Shown one piece after another: positions 24,345 through 35,553 of a DNA stretch of 64,000 bases. Numbering within the stretch: position 1 is the stretch's first letter; the number at the start of each line of letters is the position of its first letter. Under the pieces are notes generated by a model. The model did not search any database. It was not told where the DNA came from and worked only from the letters and a program-made list of their open reading frames with translations. The DNA comes from Ursus arctos (lineage: Eukaryota > Chordata > Mammalia > Carnivora > Ursidae): contig NW_026622985.1 of assembly GCF_023065955.2 (NCBI RefSeq), positions 76,621,931-76,685,930 of the forward strand. The letters run 5' to 3'. The translations under genes and the position numbers were made by a program.

Positions 24345-24357
24345 AATGTATAGTTTT

Positions 24358-25011
24358 ATACTCTCTGAAATAGTCTAATATATGTTGGTACCAATTTTAT
24401 ACAGATAATATTGAATTAGTTTTGGTGTCCCTGTGACCTTTTCCTAAATTTCTTCTGCTCTTTATTTCTTTACCTTCATTGTAATTTGCATTTTTGATTT
24501 TACAACTCGGTTGGTTAGAGTAATACTTCTCAATTTCTTTTACATCATGACATACTTAAAAAATGATATAAGTATACAGTACATGAAAGGCAACAGATAA
24601 GGCTGCTGGCTTTAGGAGACCACAAGCCAGATGCTCTAGCCCCCCATACCTCATCAGACCTCTTGACGCTGGACGGAATTGCTGTCAGCTCACAATCCCC
24701 ATAGTCCATTCACACTGTTTGGAATGCTCTGAGCTGTAGACTGAAACTTATAGTGCTCCTGACTATGGGATGCACACCTGCATTGTTCGGCAAGTCTTAT
24801 GATGGCATTTGACGTATCCTACAGTACAAATACCCCCTGGCTCAAGGAACAATTGCTAGCGGTCACATAGGGATGTTGCAACATGGTATACAGAACTTAG
24901 GACAACACACAATCTTTATAGAGAACATGACTGAAAGCACATATTTTATTGATAAGGCTCAGGAGCATTTGATAGAATATTGTAAATACCCAATTCTTTT
25001 CTTTTCTTTCA
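24358..25011. other. Unannotated stretch
   Basis: No gene is identified. The part 24600-24900 is less AT-rich ('ctgtcagctcacaatcccca', 'cattgttcggcaagtcttat') and repeat-free as far as I can tell. Confidence 0.35.
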
Positions 25012-25290
25012 TAAATGAGAACACTTGAGACTAAAGAAATGATGTGTCTTGACTAGAGGTTAAATGGCTGGACTGTAAGCTCTATGAAGTCAGGGACATT
25101 TTGTTAACTGCTATAGCCTGTTGTATGGTAGAGTTCATAGAAGATGGCAGAAGTTTTCTAAAATGTTGTTGAGTGAATGAATGAATGAAGTGGCCGGGGT
25201 CACACAGGTAATGACAGCCAAAATGAGAATTACAGTCTTCCATCCCCCAGTTCAGTGATTTGATCCAGTGTGTCTAAGACTGTATGTCAC
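25012..25290 (-). repeat. MIR fragment, antisense, apparently interrupted by L2
   Basis: 'aaatgagaacacttgagact' (MIR antisense gatgaggaaactgaggct) is followed, after an L2 3' end, by 'ggggtcacacaggtaatgac' (antisense MIR ggtcacacagctagtaag). The two halves fit one MIR split by an L2 insertion at about 25060-25195. Confidence 0.45.
25060..25195 (+). mobile_element. L2 LINE 3' end, sense
   Basis: 'gactgtaagctctatgaagt', 'cagggacattttgttaactg' and 'ttgttgagtgaatgaatgaa' are the L2 3' terminal text (actgtaagctccatgagggc ... ttgaatgaatgaa), ending in the short GAAT tandem that is characteristic of L2. Confidence 0.7.
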
Positions 25291-25899
25291 ATTGTTATCA
25301 ATGCTCTATGAATAATTCATTATGTGGCACAAAGCACAAAAGGTCATGAACACATTCTAGAATTGAATATCTTAAGGATTTACCTTCTGTTTTGTAACAG
25401 TTCCTACCCATCATATTCATAAATCAAACATGAAATATTTGGGTTGCCATAAAGCTTATATTTATCTTAATATATTTCTGTAAATATAGTTAAAAACAAC
25501 AAAGTTGATCTTAGATAGGCTTTTGCGAATTTTTTTCTTTTTTGGTAGTTATAATATTTTGCCATTTTTTTCAGTGGTAGAACATATTTAGGTTTGTCTT
25601 TATTTCCCACTAATTGAATAATGAAAGGCAAAACTTTAATAAGTAGTTACTGATGTGTCCTATACGCATTAATATCAGAGTGAGCACTGTCACTGAAAGG
25701 TTATGTCACTCACGAATTCATTAAACATTCATTAACCTCACCTCAGGTATAGGTGTCCTTGTTTACATATTTCAGATTTGCATACACATGCCCTGAACAA
25801 GATTTCAAAAATATTTATGACCCTGTGACCACCTTAATTATGAATCCCCAGGTAGATATTTGTGAAATCCTTACCCAAAATGGCTTTCCCCCCTCTACC
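25291..25899. other. Unannotated stretch
   Basis: No gene is seen. Part of 25700-25900 may be the 3' UTR of the DRG1 retrocopy on the minus strand, but I see no poly-T tract that marks its end. The T-rich run at 25530-25546 is the nearest candidate. Confidence 0.35.
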
Positions 25900-27200
25900 A
25901 GGTTTTTATGCAGTTCAATATACAAGGTGACACTAAGATGAGACAAGTGAGGTTTCAGTGTGGGTGCCTCCATCTTCCTCCCGTGATTCCTGGTCTCGTG
26001 GCTGCCAAAGCCAGAACGGACCTGGGATAGAATGCTTGGTCATGGGGAAAACTGCTGCAGTTGGCCTGGCAGTTGGGGAAAGAAGAAGGCTTCAATTTTT
26101 CACAATGAATGACGTTCTCATTCTCTAATATATGGACTTAACCCACTTTTTGAGAATTGTGTTTCACAGAGGGTCCCCCAGACTGAAAGATATTTAATTC
26201 TTTGATAAGGTTTTTGTGAATATTCATGTGGAAATCCTCCATGTGATCCTGGGTTAAGGCAGCACCCCTGGAGGTATGTCATCTGGCAACTGGCCTTTGT
26301 GTTTGGTGAAATCCTCACTAGTGTTTGTTAGTAGCAGATATTTTCCAAGAGTTCACCAAAATTCCAGCAGTAATGGACAGAGAAGAATGCATAGTGAGGC
26401 ACCTTATAGATGATATCCAGTTCTTCAGTGGAGATCTGATCAATCTTATTTAACACATCGATACAAAGGATATAGACTCTGTTTCCTTCCACCACGTCAA
26501 TGAGGTCATCTGCTGTGACATCACTATGCAGAGCCACACCAGCATTACTAATTTTATATTTAGCCAGAATGCTCTTCACACTCTCAGCTTCCAGTTCCCT
26601 TTGAGGGCAAGTGACAGTGAGATTGATGCCTCTCTTATCCTTCTTCTTAAAGCCAATGTTTGGCAGTTTGCTGTTCGAGTGAACGCTAAAGCCTTCCAGC
26701 TTGTTTTCAATTCTCTTCTCAGGTCCCAACGATTTCAGGACATCCAGAACAACAAGGATCAAGTTACATGCTCAGGCCACTGCAATGACTTCCTTTACTT
26801 TTTCCTTTCTTGGCACCCTCATTGATAACTGGGAGATCCAGAAGCTGGGTCTTGACACCTTTGTATCTGATGACACGAGGAACTGTGGTGAGAGTAATGA
26901 ACTCAGGCTGTCATGTTGAAAACAACCCTGCCAGGTTACTGAGCAGTGTTGACTTCTCCACAGATGGAAAATTCACAAACCCAATATTTGAACATTACCT
27001 GTCTTGGCCACATCAAAATCTTCTCCCAGCCCACTACCACCACCATCTGGAGTAACAAGTTCTCTGCAAAGCTTAGAAACACAAGTTTAATTAGGCTTAG
27101 GCGGTGTGCTGTGGCCTTGTTTTTCTTGAGTCTGAGCCATCTCAGCTTTGATCTCTGTGATCTTGGTTAAGGTGCCACTTCTGGTGGTGAATCCTAGGGG
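25900..27200 (-). pseudogene. DRG1P: Processed pseudogene of DRG1 (developmentally regulated GTP-binding protein 1)
   Basis: Minus-strand reading from 27182 to 26092 follows DRG1, a TRAFAC-class GTPase, from its N-terminus (TLTKITEIKAEMAQTQ, 27175-27130) to the C-terminal TGS domain (KHNSQKVG then stop, near 26160). About 1090 bp align to a ~1.1 kb coding sequence with no introns, so this is an mRNA-derived copy. It is dead: the start codon position is changed, several frameshifts are present, the P-loop region reads NFPSVEKST (G to E before K), the G3 box reads DLPVINEGA (G to V), and a stop replaces a Lys near the C-terminus. The longest surviving frame is 144 codons (26328-26762) and still shows the NKID G4 motif. 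3' UTR-like sequence continues to about 25900. No flanking duplication or A-tail is visible. Confidence 0.88.
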
Positions 27201-27583
27201 GTGCAGTGGTCACTATACCTGGTGCAGATCAGCCAGTTCCATCAGGTGCTAATGCAATGCACAGACAAGGTACTTTCTACTTCTAGTGAGAGTTCTGCCT
27301 GTGAGGCTCATGGAGACACACAGTATGGAGCATTCTCCTCTCCCCTCCCCCCAGCCCATTTTTTTTTTTTAAGTTGCTTTTTTTGTTTGTCATTTCTTTA
27401 TTGGGGAAGAGGATGCATCATTCACTATGGAGCTTGGTGCTGGCCCCTGTGTACACACAAGTTTGTATTGCCGAACCCTGCATACTGAATAAAACAAGGC
27501 AGAAAGATGAGTTTATTGCAAGGGTTTTGACCTACAAACTTGGAAACTCAAGGCTATGGGAGCTGTGAGTTCCGAGTTGCTCA
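27201..27583. other. Unannotated stretch with poly-T
   Basis: It holds a C-rich patch (27335-27357), a T-run (27359-27370) and no gene. The plus frames at 27201-27488 and 27374-27568 have no recognisable domain. It may be the remainder of an unnamed repeat that continues beyond the SINE at 27601. Confidence 0.35.
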
Positions 27584-27600
27584 CAGACTAAAGGGCTTTT

Positions 27601-27811
27601 TTTTTTTTTTTAAAGATTTATTTATTTATTTGAGAGAGAGTGTGAGCGAGCACGTGAGTGGGGGGAGGGGTAGAGAAAGAGAGAGAGGGTCTCAAACAGA
27701 CTCCTGGAGGAGCAGGGAGGCAGTGAAAACTCCATCCCAGGACCCTGAGTTCATGACCTGATGCAAAATCGAGAATCAGTTGCTTAACCAACTGAGCCAC
27801 CCAGGTGCCCC
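27601..27811 (-). repeat. Can-SINE, antisense
   Basis: Flanks cagactaaagggctttt (27584-27600) and cagagtaaagggtttta (27812-27828) are diverged copies of one target site. The body has a GA/GT-rich tract and ends ccacccaggtgcccc. This is the last SINE before a 12.5 kb SINE-free interval. Confidence 0.94.
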
Positions 27812-27828
27812 CAGAGTAAAGGGTTTTA

Positions 27829-28510
27829 ATACGGCAAATGCAGAATGTATTTGGCCTTTTCAGCTGATTGCCTAGTGATCTTCTTCCCTATTTGGATCAG
27901 GGTAGCCCAGTCAGTGGAACGGGAAAGTCCCAAGATGACATAACACACTTGGTGTTTGGGGATTGGCTGGCGTTCTTCGCTGATTTTTGAGAAGAGCTGT
28001 CAATTTCTGTAACTTAGGTAAGTTTGTTTTGTTTCTCTTTAATGCGACTGTACTGGCCAACTTCATTTTATCCTTAACATATGTGACTCCATTTTTGTTT
28101 TATTTCTACAGTATACATGTGTATATATACATAACCATGGGAGACCAGAACTCTGATGGATTGAGGAGCTCTAGCTTTTTTGTAAATTAGGGCATTAGAA
28201 AGAGGCTGATTCTAATAGATGGGTGGCTGTTCCCCCACTGTGGTGGGAAGCCAGCTCTGTCTGCATGCCTGGGTACAGCTAAAGCACTGGGGGATGGGTG
28301 GGAGTGGGAGTATCTGGACGGTGAGAGGAGCTTAGGTGGACATAGCAGTCTCTATTCCTCCCACCCTGTCCTGGACTGGTGGCCAGGTCTAGCCCTGCCC
28401 CTGAAGCAAATCACTGGGCTCTGTGGGGACAGGGCCTGAAGACTCTGTGCACTCCATGAGACCACTCCTGGGGCCCTTCTCTGTGCCATACTTGTCAGAG
28501 TCCATGACTT
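27829..28510. other. GC-richer stretch without assignment
   Basis: This is one of the less AT-rich parts of the window, especially 28220-28500 (gtggtgggaagccagctctg, ggtggccaggtctagccctg). It holds no long frame and no CpG island. It could be an old LTR, since 'tgactccatttttgttttat' near 28084 and the purine/pyrimidine blocks have that feel, but I cannot support a name. Confidence 0.35.
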
Positions 28511-29329
28511 TTCATCTTTCATGATAATTTATATTAATCAAGTGTTGGGGGGGGAGGAATGAGAAACGGAATCATTGATTATAATAATTAATAGCAATTT
28601 GGCAGAGCGATATGAATAATACTGCTGTCCCTTTCACTCTCCTCTAGGCTGTAGTGGATAGAAAGTAGACACTAAGGTGGCGATTTAGCAATTGCCACAT
28701 TATCTGTGATTTTTGAGATATGATGGAAAAAGGAAAGGTTACAGAATTTAGAGTAGGAAACACTAACAATTTGGGTTTATTTTTAAAGGTTTTATTCTGA
28801 AAATTGTGGGGCTTTAGATTTGTAGTTAATACTAGAGAAGAGTTTGAATTTTCTTATGAAAGAGACAGTTTATTCACATAGAGAAAAGGGTGTATTGATT
28901 AGTAGGAGTTACTATGTGGTGATTTACAATAAATTTTGCCAAAATACCCTTAATTTCAGGATTTGGAAGGGTTTGGCTGGTATACCAGAAACAATGTAAC
29001 ATGTTCTTAGCTAATAACAGTTTTTTAAGACATGCTTGAAGGAGAAACAGAGACACGCAGACAAGATGATTCTAAAGATGAGCAAACCTTTAGCTTGTTA
29101 CAACAATGTAACAGAAGATTCCTATGTAGCAGTTGCACAAATAATTGGCACAATTCTGTTTGAAATTTAGTAATGACCTAGAACACAGGGCATACTTATA
29201 AAACTAATCAATATTCATCTGGCAGTGCAAAATTAATAGCTAATGTAACTGGAGTAGAATCAGAATTCAGAAATCTCTCTAAGAGTTGGAAATAATTGAC
29301 TCAATTTGATAAGAAACTATACGAAATGT
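28511..29329. other. AT-rich unannotated stretch
   Basis: Nothing identified beyond a short G-run near 28546-28553. Confidence 0.4.
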
Positions 29330-29562
29330 CTAGAATAGACAAATTCAGAGAGACAGAAAGTAGATTAATGGTTACTAGGGCCTGAGGGAAGTGGGGAATG
29401 GGGGGTGATTACTAATGAATGGCTTCTACTTGGAGTGATGACATGTTCTGGAATTAGTTAAGGGTAATGGTTGCATAATTTTGTTAGTATACCAAAACCT
29501 ACTAAATGTACACTTTAAAAGGGTGAATTTTATAGTAAGTGAATTATATCTCAATAAAAAGT
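29330..29562 (+). mobile_element. L1 3' UTR fragment (L1MB/L1MC-like), sense
   Basis: 'gattaatggttactagggcc', 'ggtaatggttgcataatttt', 'aatgtacactttaaaagggt', 'gaattttatagtaagtgaat' and 'tatatctcaataaaaag' match the 3' terminal text of mid-age mammalian L1s, ending at the polyadenylation-signal region. Confidence 0.8.
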
Positions 29563-29905
29563 TCAAAAAGACATTTATTGCTAATAAACTGGGAATAGAA
29601 CAAAAACGTATGAAAAACAGAAGGAAACTGAACACAGTAAAGAATTTTTATCTTGCACAGGTAGCCAGGTAAGACTAGTTGCATTCAAAGTAATTTATGC
29701 ATTAAAAAATGAATAAAAATAAAATTGTATTATCTCCATTATTTTTTGGCATTGTTTTAGATATTCTATCCAGGACATGTGTTTTAAATATTCTAACATG
29801 ATATATATCATATTTAAAAACTGGAAAAGAGAAGGCAATGCTATATTCAGTGCAGATGATTTGATTGTCTACAGAGAACACACAAAGGATTTAAAATGAA
29901 AACAT

Positions 29906-30109
29906 TTATTTTAATTTTATTTTATTTAAGCACGGTTGACACACAATGTTACATTAGTTTCAGGTGTACAACATAGTGATTTGACAAATCTATACATTAT
30001 GCTGTGCTCACCACAAGTGTAGCTACCATTTGTCACCATGCAACACCATTACAATACCATTGACTATATCCCGTATGTTGCAGCTTTCATCCCTATGACT
30101 TACTCATTC
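29906..30109 (-). mobile_element. Short 5'-truncated L1, antisense, inserted in older L1
   Basis: 'acggttgacacacaatgtta', 'tagtttcaggtgtacaacat' and 'ttgactatatcccgtatgtt' are antisense L1 3' UTR text. Exact 13-bp copies of aaaatgaaaacat at 29893-29905 and 30110-30122 flank it, proving a retroposition event into the surrounding older L1. Only about 200 bp of the 3' end was copied. Confidence 0.9.
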
Positions 30110-31450
30110 AAAATGAAAACATGTAAATTTGAAATTGAAAGAATTCAAAAAGGTGGATGGATAAAAAAGAATTATTTTAAAAAAATCAACAGCTTTCCTA
30201 TATGATATAAACAAACCAACATAATAGGATATTAAATGGAAAAGAGAGCTCATTCACAATAATGGTCTAAACAATAAAATACTCAGGAGTTAAATTCTTA
30301 AGATATGTGCAAAAATGAAACCCTTATATGGGTCTCAGAGACGGATAGTTGTAGGAAATTGATTGAAAACAATTTTATGGTACAGAATTTTTCTAGGTAG
30401 AGAAAATATTTTTTAGGTAGAGAATCCAAAACTTCTATCAGATTTACAAATGGCTTTAAGAAACAAGAAAGTTTACATATCACTGTCCATTAAGCAGCAG
30501 TGTCTATAATAGTGTAATAAGAATACATTGAGAAAGAGGTAGAAAAATACATTGATAGACAAACAAGTTGCAATAGACAGATAAATGGAGGCATATACAC
30601 AATCTAAAAGATCAGGCACTAGTCTATTTAAGTATTTGGTTTGTGATAAAGGTGACATCTCAAATAATAGAAAAATGAATTATTAAACAAATGATTTTCA
30701 AGAAAATTATTTAGAAGAAGATGTATTTTCTATTTCTTCCCATACACCAAATTTCAGATTTATTGAAGAGTTTCTATAAAAATTAAATCTTAAAAATAGT
30801 ATTGGAAGAAAATATAGGTTAATTTTTATGTAACGTATGTCTTGAAGAAGGCCTCAAACCGTTATTAAGAAATGAATATTCTTATACAGGAAAAAACAGG
30901 AACTTTACATAGGGTACAAAAGGCAAATAACAAATTGGGAAAAGCACTGCAATATATAAGACAAGGTTTAATGTCCTCGTTACAGAAAACTCTAAAACAC
31001 TTCAAAGAGAGAGATCAAAAGAAAAGTGATTGAAGGCCAAGAAAAAGCAATTTCTAAAAAGAAATACAAATTACCAGTAGACATATAAAATGTTCAAATG
31101 TACTAATAATTGAAGAAATTCAAATAATAATAATATAGCACTGGCTAATATTAGGAAGTCTGATAATACCCAGTCTTTAAGCTGGAGTTAGGAAATAGAC
31201 TTTTCCATTCATAGACTGGTGATCAAGGTCTAGATTGCCATCACGTTTCTGAACGGCAATTTGCTAGTATCTATCAAAAGTCTTAGAAATGTGGGTACAC
31301 TTTGACCCAGTAATCACTGTTCTCAGAATATATCCTAGGGAAATCATTATGTAAATGCCCACAAATGTATATTTGAGAACTATTTCTGCAGCATTTTTTT
31401 ATAATGGTAGAAATTTTAAACAGTATCAAGTAGGTTAAATGAATTATGGC

Positions 31451-31956
31451 TGTGGACATAGTAATTTCCCAAAATCATCATAAAAATATTTCCAGTCCCA
31501 CATGCTCTTCCTTAACCTTGTTCCTTCCCCGTTTTCAGTTGGAGTCTATTTTGCCTCCCCCTGAACCTGGGTAGGACTGTGGCTCTCCCATTGAATAGAA
31601 TATGATGAAAGTGATGTTTAAAGGCAATATGACTTTTCATCTGGTTCTGTCTCTTTTGGAATTTTTCTTCCTCGAAACCCTGTTTGTCGTGTTTCCATGT
31701 TGTGAGGAAGCCCAGACTACATGGCAAGGTCACCTGTAGGTGTTCTAGTAGAAAGCCAGCATCTAGTATTCATGTAAGTGAATGAGATTTCAGATAAAAC
31801 CAGCCTCCAGCCTTTAGGCACTAAAGCTGATTCCAGGTAGTGCAGAGACAAGTCTGTTGAGCTCTTCCAAACCATAGATTTGAGAGCAAAAGGAAGACTT
31901 GTTTTAAGTCACTACATTTTGAAGTGGTTTCTTACATGGCCATAAGACCTTGAACA
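31451..31956 (+). mobile_element. MLT1-type solo LTR (ERVL-MaLR), sense
   Basis: The block reads as an MLT1 LTR from 'tgtggacatagtaatttccc' through 'cagttggagtctattttgcc', 'gaacctgggtaggactgtgg', 'tccatgttgtgaggaagccc' to 'tgttttaagtcactacattt'. These are successive landmarks of the family. No internal retroviral sequence or second LTR is adjacent, so it is a solo LTR. It interrupts an older L1, which dates it as younger than that L1. Confidence 0.8.
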
Positions 31957-32345
31957 GTGTTGTTACATCTAAAACTGGAATATTGTGAAGCCATTTCACA
32001 TGAAAATATAGATGAATAAATATGTATCTTAAAAATTTAAAGACATTTACAAAGTTACAACTTGGAAAAAGTTCGTGAGATCAAGATCATAGAATATATA
32101 TAATTACATATTGTATGTGTACACAGAAAATGCACATAAATATCCAACAGCCAGTGTATGTATGCATAGAAAAAGAAGTTGATAAAATATTTACAAAATG
32201 GAAATGCTGTTTGTCTTCAAATGTTTGGAATAAAGGGATGCTTTATACTTAATTTTTATTCTTGCTCATCTTGCTTACTCGTTGTATTTTCTAATTTTTC
32301 TTAAAGTGGACATTCGTCATTTGTTCAATAAGGATGAAACAAATT

Positions 32346-34984
32346 AAATTAATCAAGTGATGAAGTACAAAATATAGATGAACCTGGCTCAATAGCTGTT
32401 CATAAGAAAGACAGGAGTTTCAGTTGATTACAAGTTCAAAATCAGCCAACAGTGTGCTGTAACTGCCACAGTGTTAATGCAAAATTAGGTAGCAATTACA
32501 AAATTTGAGAGTCCAAAGCACTGGAAGCATTAGTCCTATTATATGACACACTGAATAGATTAGACTTTGAGGTATCACAGATTAAGAAGGATCACAACTG
32601 CATTTCTTCCAGAAGGGACTGACCCTGATGGTGGTAAGGTCTGAAAAGTGTTATGAGGCTCAGTAGAAACATCAGGAAGTCCTGTTGTGTTAGAAAAGAA
32701 AAAAAAAAAGACGTTAACAGATACAGGTATGGAGAAGTGGGGTTAGACTTCATCTGTATAACTTTAGAGAGCAAGAATTAAACAATAAGTGAAAACAAAC
32801 CTCAAAGAGATTCAGCTCATTTGAAGACAATACTCCCAGTTAAATTGAAATATTTAAAAATTGACCAAAGAATGTAGTGAATCCTTGTCTCTGGCGTTGA
32901 GGTTCCTGGATATCAGGATGTTTAGATGAGAACTCTGTACTTCATAAGGGGATCTGCCGGGGTATCATTTAAAGTCCTGTTTCTGCCCAAATCTACACGA
33001 GTATCGGTCATAGGATCAGAGCCCCAACAATAGATTCTATGGGCAGGAGTCTGTGGAGTCACTCCTTAGCATATCTTTTTCTAACAGGATAGCTTTCTGA
33101 ATTCCCAACCTCTGCTAATTAGTACAGCTGAGCTAAGTTTGGCAGTGATTTTTCTCAAATTAAGGACTCCTATTTCTGAAGATGATGTGTTTTAATTAAG
33201 TTTCCTCATTAAAACTTTCTAGCTTTGATTGTCAGTGTCTGTCTCCATGCAGCACATAATAGATATTTGGCCATTTCTTATTTAATCTGATTAACATAGA
33301 CAGCTCATCTTAGTCATTCAGCCCCACAAAGGGAATTTTAAGGCTTTTTTTTTTTTCCAGATAGGCTGAGTGTAGATCTGTTTCTTATGTACTTCTTTTA
33401 AGTGGGGTTCGTGACACACCTTAAAATTCTGGCGAGCTACAGATACAAGATTTTAACAAATTGTTTAAAGAATAAAGATATGCTTTTTTTCTTTATCAAC
33501 AATTATGAGAAATCAATTTAAATGAAGCACTTGAAAGAAAAATAATTTTTTATTAAGAAAGGAAGAAGAAAATAAACAACTCTATGAGTTTTGTTAAGAC
33601 CCATGCAATTTTCCTATCATGAGAATCCTTGCCCCTGGCCCTGGCCTCTCACTCGTGTTTATCTAGCACTGATGGATTTTAGGAGGTCTGTATTTATAAT
33701 AAAATGTCACCCTACCTTACTTTGTTAAAGCATATGCACAGGTCTCTAAACATTTGATATTTGGACCAAATGGTCTACCTCCATTACCTCCTTCTATAGC
33801 TCTCCTTTGGTTTTGAAAACAGGAGGTGATGGGTGGGTAATGAAATAAGAGCATATTCGCAGAAAATACATGGTCCCCATCTCTTGGTTTTCATCTAGAT
33901 ACACTCAAATAACTGGATCCAGCATGTGGCACTAAAAAGGGGGATTTTATGGTACTTACAAAATAATCAAATTTGGTTTGTAAACTGTACCTAAAATGAA
34001 CTTAGGCAGTTCCTAATAATTTAATTCACACAAAATCTTACATAATAATAATAAAAGCAGAGAAACTCTGTGTATGAAATTCAGGAGGATATAAAGATAT
34101 AGATACTTAAAATATTCCATTTACTAGAAATGATGTCTCTTTGGAATATATCTAATAAAACAACTTAAAGCATTTTCTGTGGAAATTTAAAGACAAATCC
34201 CCATTTAGAAGATAAATAATAAACAAAAAGAAGAGATACGTAAATGTATATCTGTCTTTACTAATCATTTGGAAAGTCTTTTTAGCAAAAAGTCCCAGTG
34301 TAGACTATATGCAGATGATCTGTACTATTTACTATCAGTCAAGATATAGATCACTTTCAAATAAAATTATTCCTAGGAATTAGCCATATTTGGCTAACTT
34401 TTGCTTTACAGTTTTTAGTTGTAAAAATTCCTGAACTACTTGCAAAATTGGTGAAATGTCCTTTTCCTTGTGGGAAGATCCATATAACGGTATGTGGAAG
34501 AGGAGGACTTAACACTGATTCTTCTCTGCCCTTTGGAAAGGAACCCACTCAATTGGACTTATCACTCATTTCCCACCAGTGAACTCTGTCCATTTGATAG
34601 GCAGTCCTTGAATACTATTACTTTTCATTGATCAAGCACCAGAGAAATTTTCATCTCATTGACAGATATGATTATATAGAAATAAAAACAAACAATCCTC
34701 CCCCTAAACAAAGGGAATAAAACACCTACATTTTAGCTTAATAATATTCTCTACGTGTAAAGTATTAGAAGATGAAGAGAGTAATAGAACATGAGGTTCC
34801 CTTCATTTCCCTCTGAGAGTAGTTGCATATTTACCTGAATTATGCACTGATTGTCGGGTTTGGGAGAATCTCAAGTTTGGAAGTCAAATTTGTAGTCATT
34901 ACTAAGCATATGCTGAGAAATCATGACCATGTTTTCAGATCTTGTCACCTTCTCTGCCTTTTCTCTGCCCCTACTCTTCTCCTT
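32346..34984. other. Repeat-poor AT-rich stretch
   Basis: I see no gene and no repeat I can name in about 2.6 kb. Short frames (60-63 codons) at 32592-32774 and 34357-34548 are unremarkable. A poly-T at 33344-33357 is the only simple-sequence feature. It is a reasonable place to look for conserved non-coding elements. Confidence 0.4.
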
Positions 34985-35200
34985 CTAGCTCAGGTTCTAA
35001 GAATGGTTGAATATATGGGTTTTGGGTTATAATGACCTGGTCCCATCCCAGCTCTATCACTTACCAGTGTGCAAGTTGGACAAGTTACTTAACATTCTTA
35101 TGTTCTGGATTCCTTATCTTTAAAGTAGGGATAGTATTCCTGCCTCATGATTTTGTGTAGATTAATAGACTAATGCTAGTAACAAGCTTAGTGAAAAGTC
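34985..35200 (+). repeat. MIR, sense
   Basis: 'tttgggttataatgacctgg', 'tcccagctctatcacttacc', 'gtgtgcaagttggacaagtt', 'acttaacattcttatgttct' and 'tagggatagtattcctgcct' follow the MIR core in order. It is a nearly full-length, ancient tRNA-derived SINE. Confidence 0.75.
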
Positions 35201-35553
35201 TTGTGAAGGCTGTGGTATAGGACTCAATGATTATAGCCATTATTGCTGTTATCTTAACAGTGTTTGGTGTACACAAAAGAAAGAAATAGCAAACCTTGCT
35301 TTTTGCACTGATTCTACTTTTCACTAGTTTATGTGTTATTGGGCAGGAATTTTCTTTTCTTTGTGCTCTGTCGTTGCTATTGTTCATTTTTATACATTTC
35401 AGCATTCTTTTCAGGAGAATAATGTACCCATCTTGAAGATTCAATACATAGAAGTGACATCTGCCAGCCATATCCCAAAGAAACTAAATCTAATTTACAG
35501 GAGTCAGGTGTCTGAAATCTGAGAAGTATACCACTACTGTAAGAATTTCTTTA

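Larger units (their letters stand above)
29810..32345 (+). mobile_element. Old L1 (L1M-type), sense, interrupted by an L1 and an MLT1 LTR
   Basis: Collinear L1 text runs on the plus strand: ORF2 'ttcagtgcagatgatttgat' (29848), 'actcaggagttaaattctta' (30283), 'aggcaaataacaaattggga' (30921), 'gacccagtaatcactgttct' (31304), and beyond the LTR 'aatattgtgaagccatttca' (31979) down to 3' UTR-like 'gtattttctaatttttctta' (32285). All frames are broken. Two later insertions split it, at 29906-30109 and 31451-31956, and removing them restores collinearity. The 5' part is missing or unrecognisable. Confidence 0.7.

Noticed and set aside
26526..27170. Overlapping plus-strand frames (72-99 codons)
   Set aside because: They are antisense shadows of the DRG1 pseudogene and show no domain of their own.
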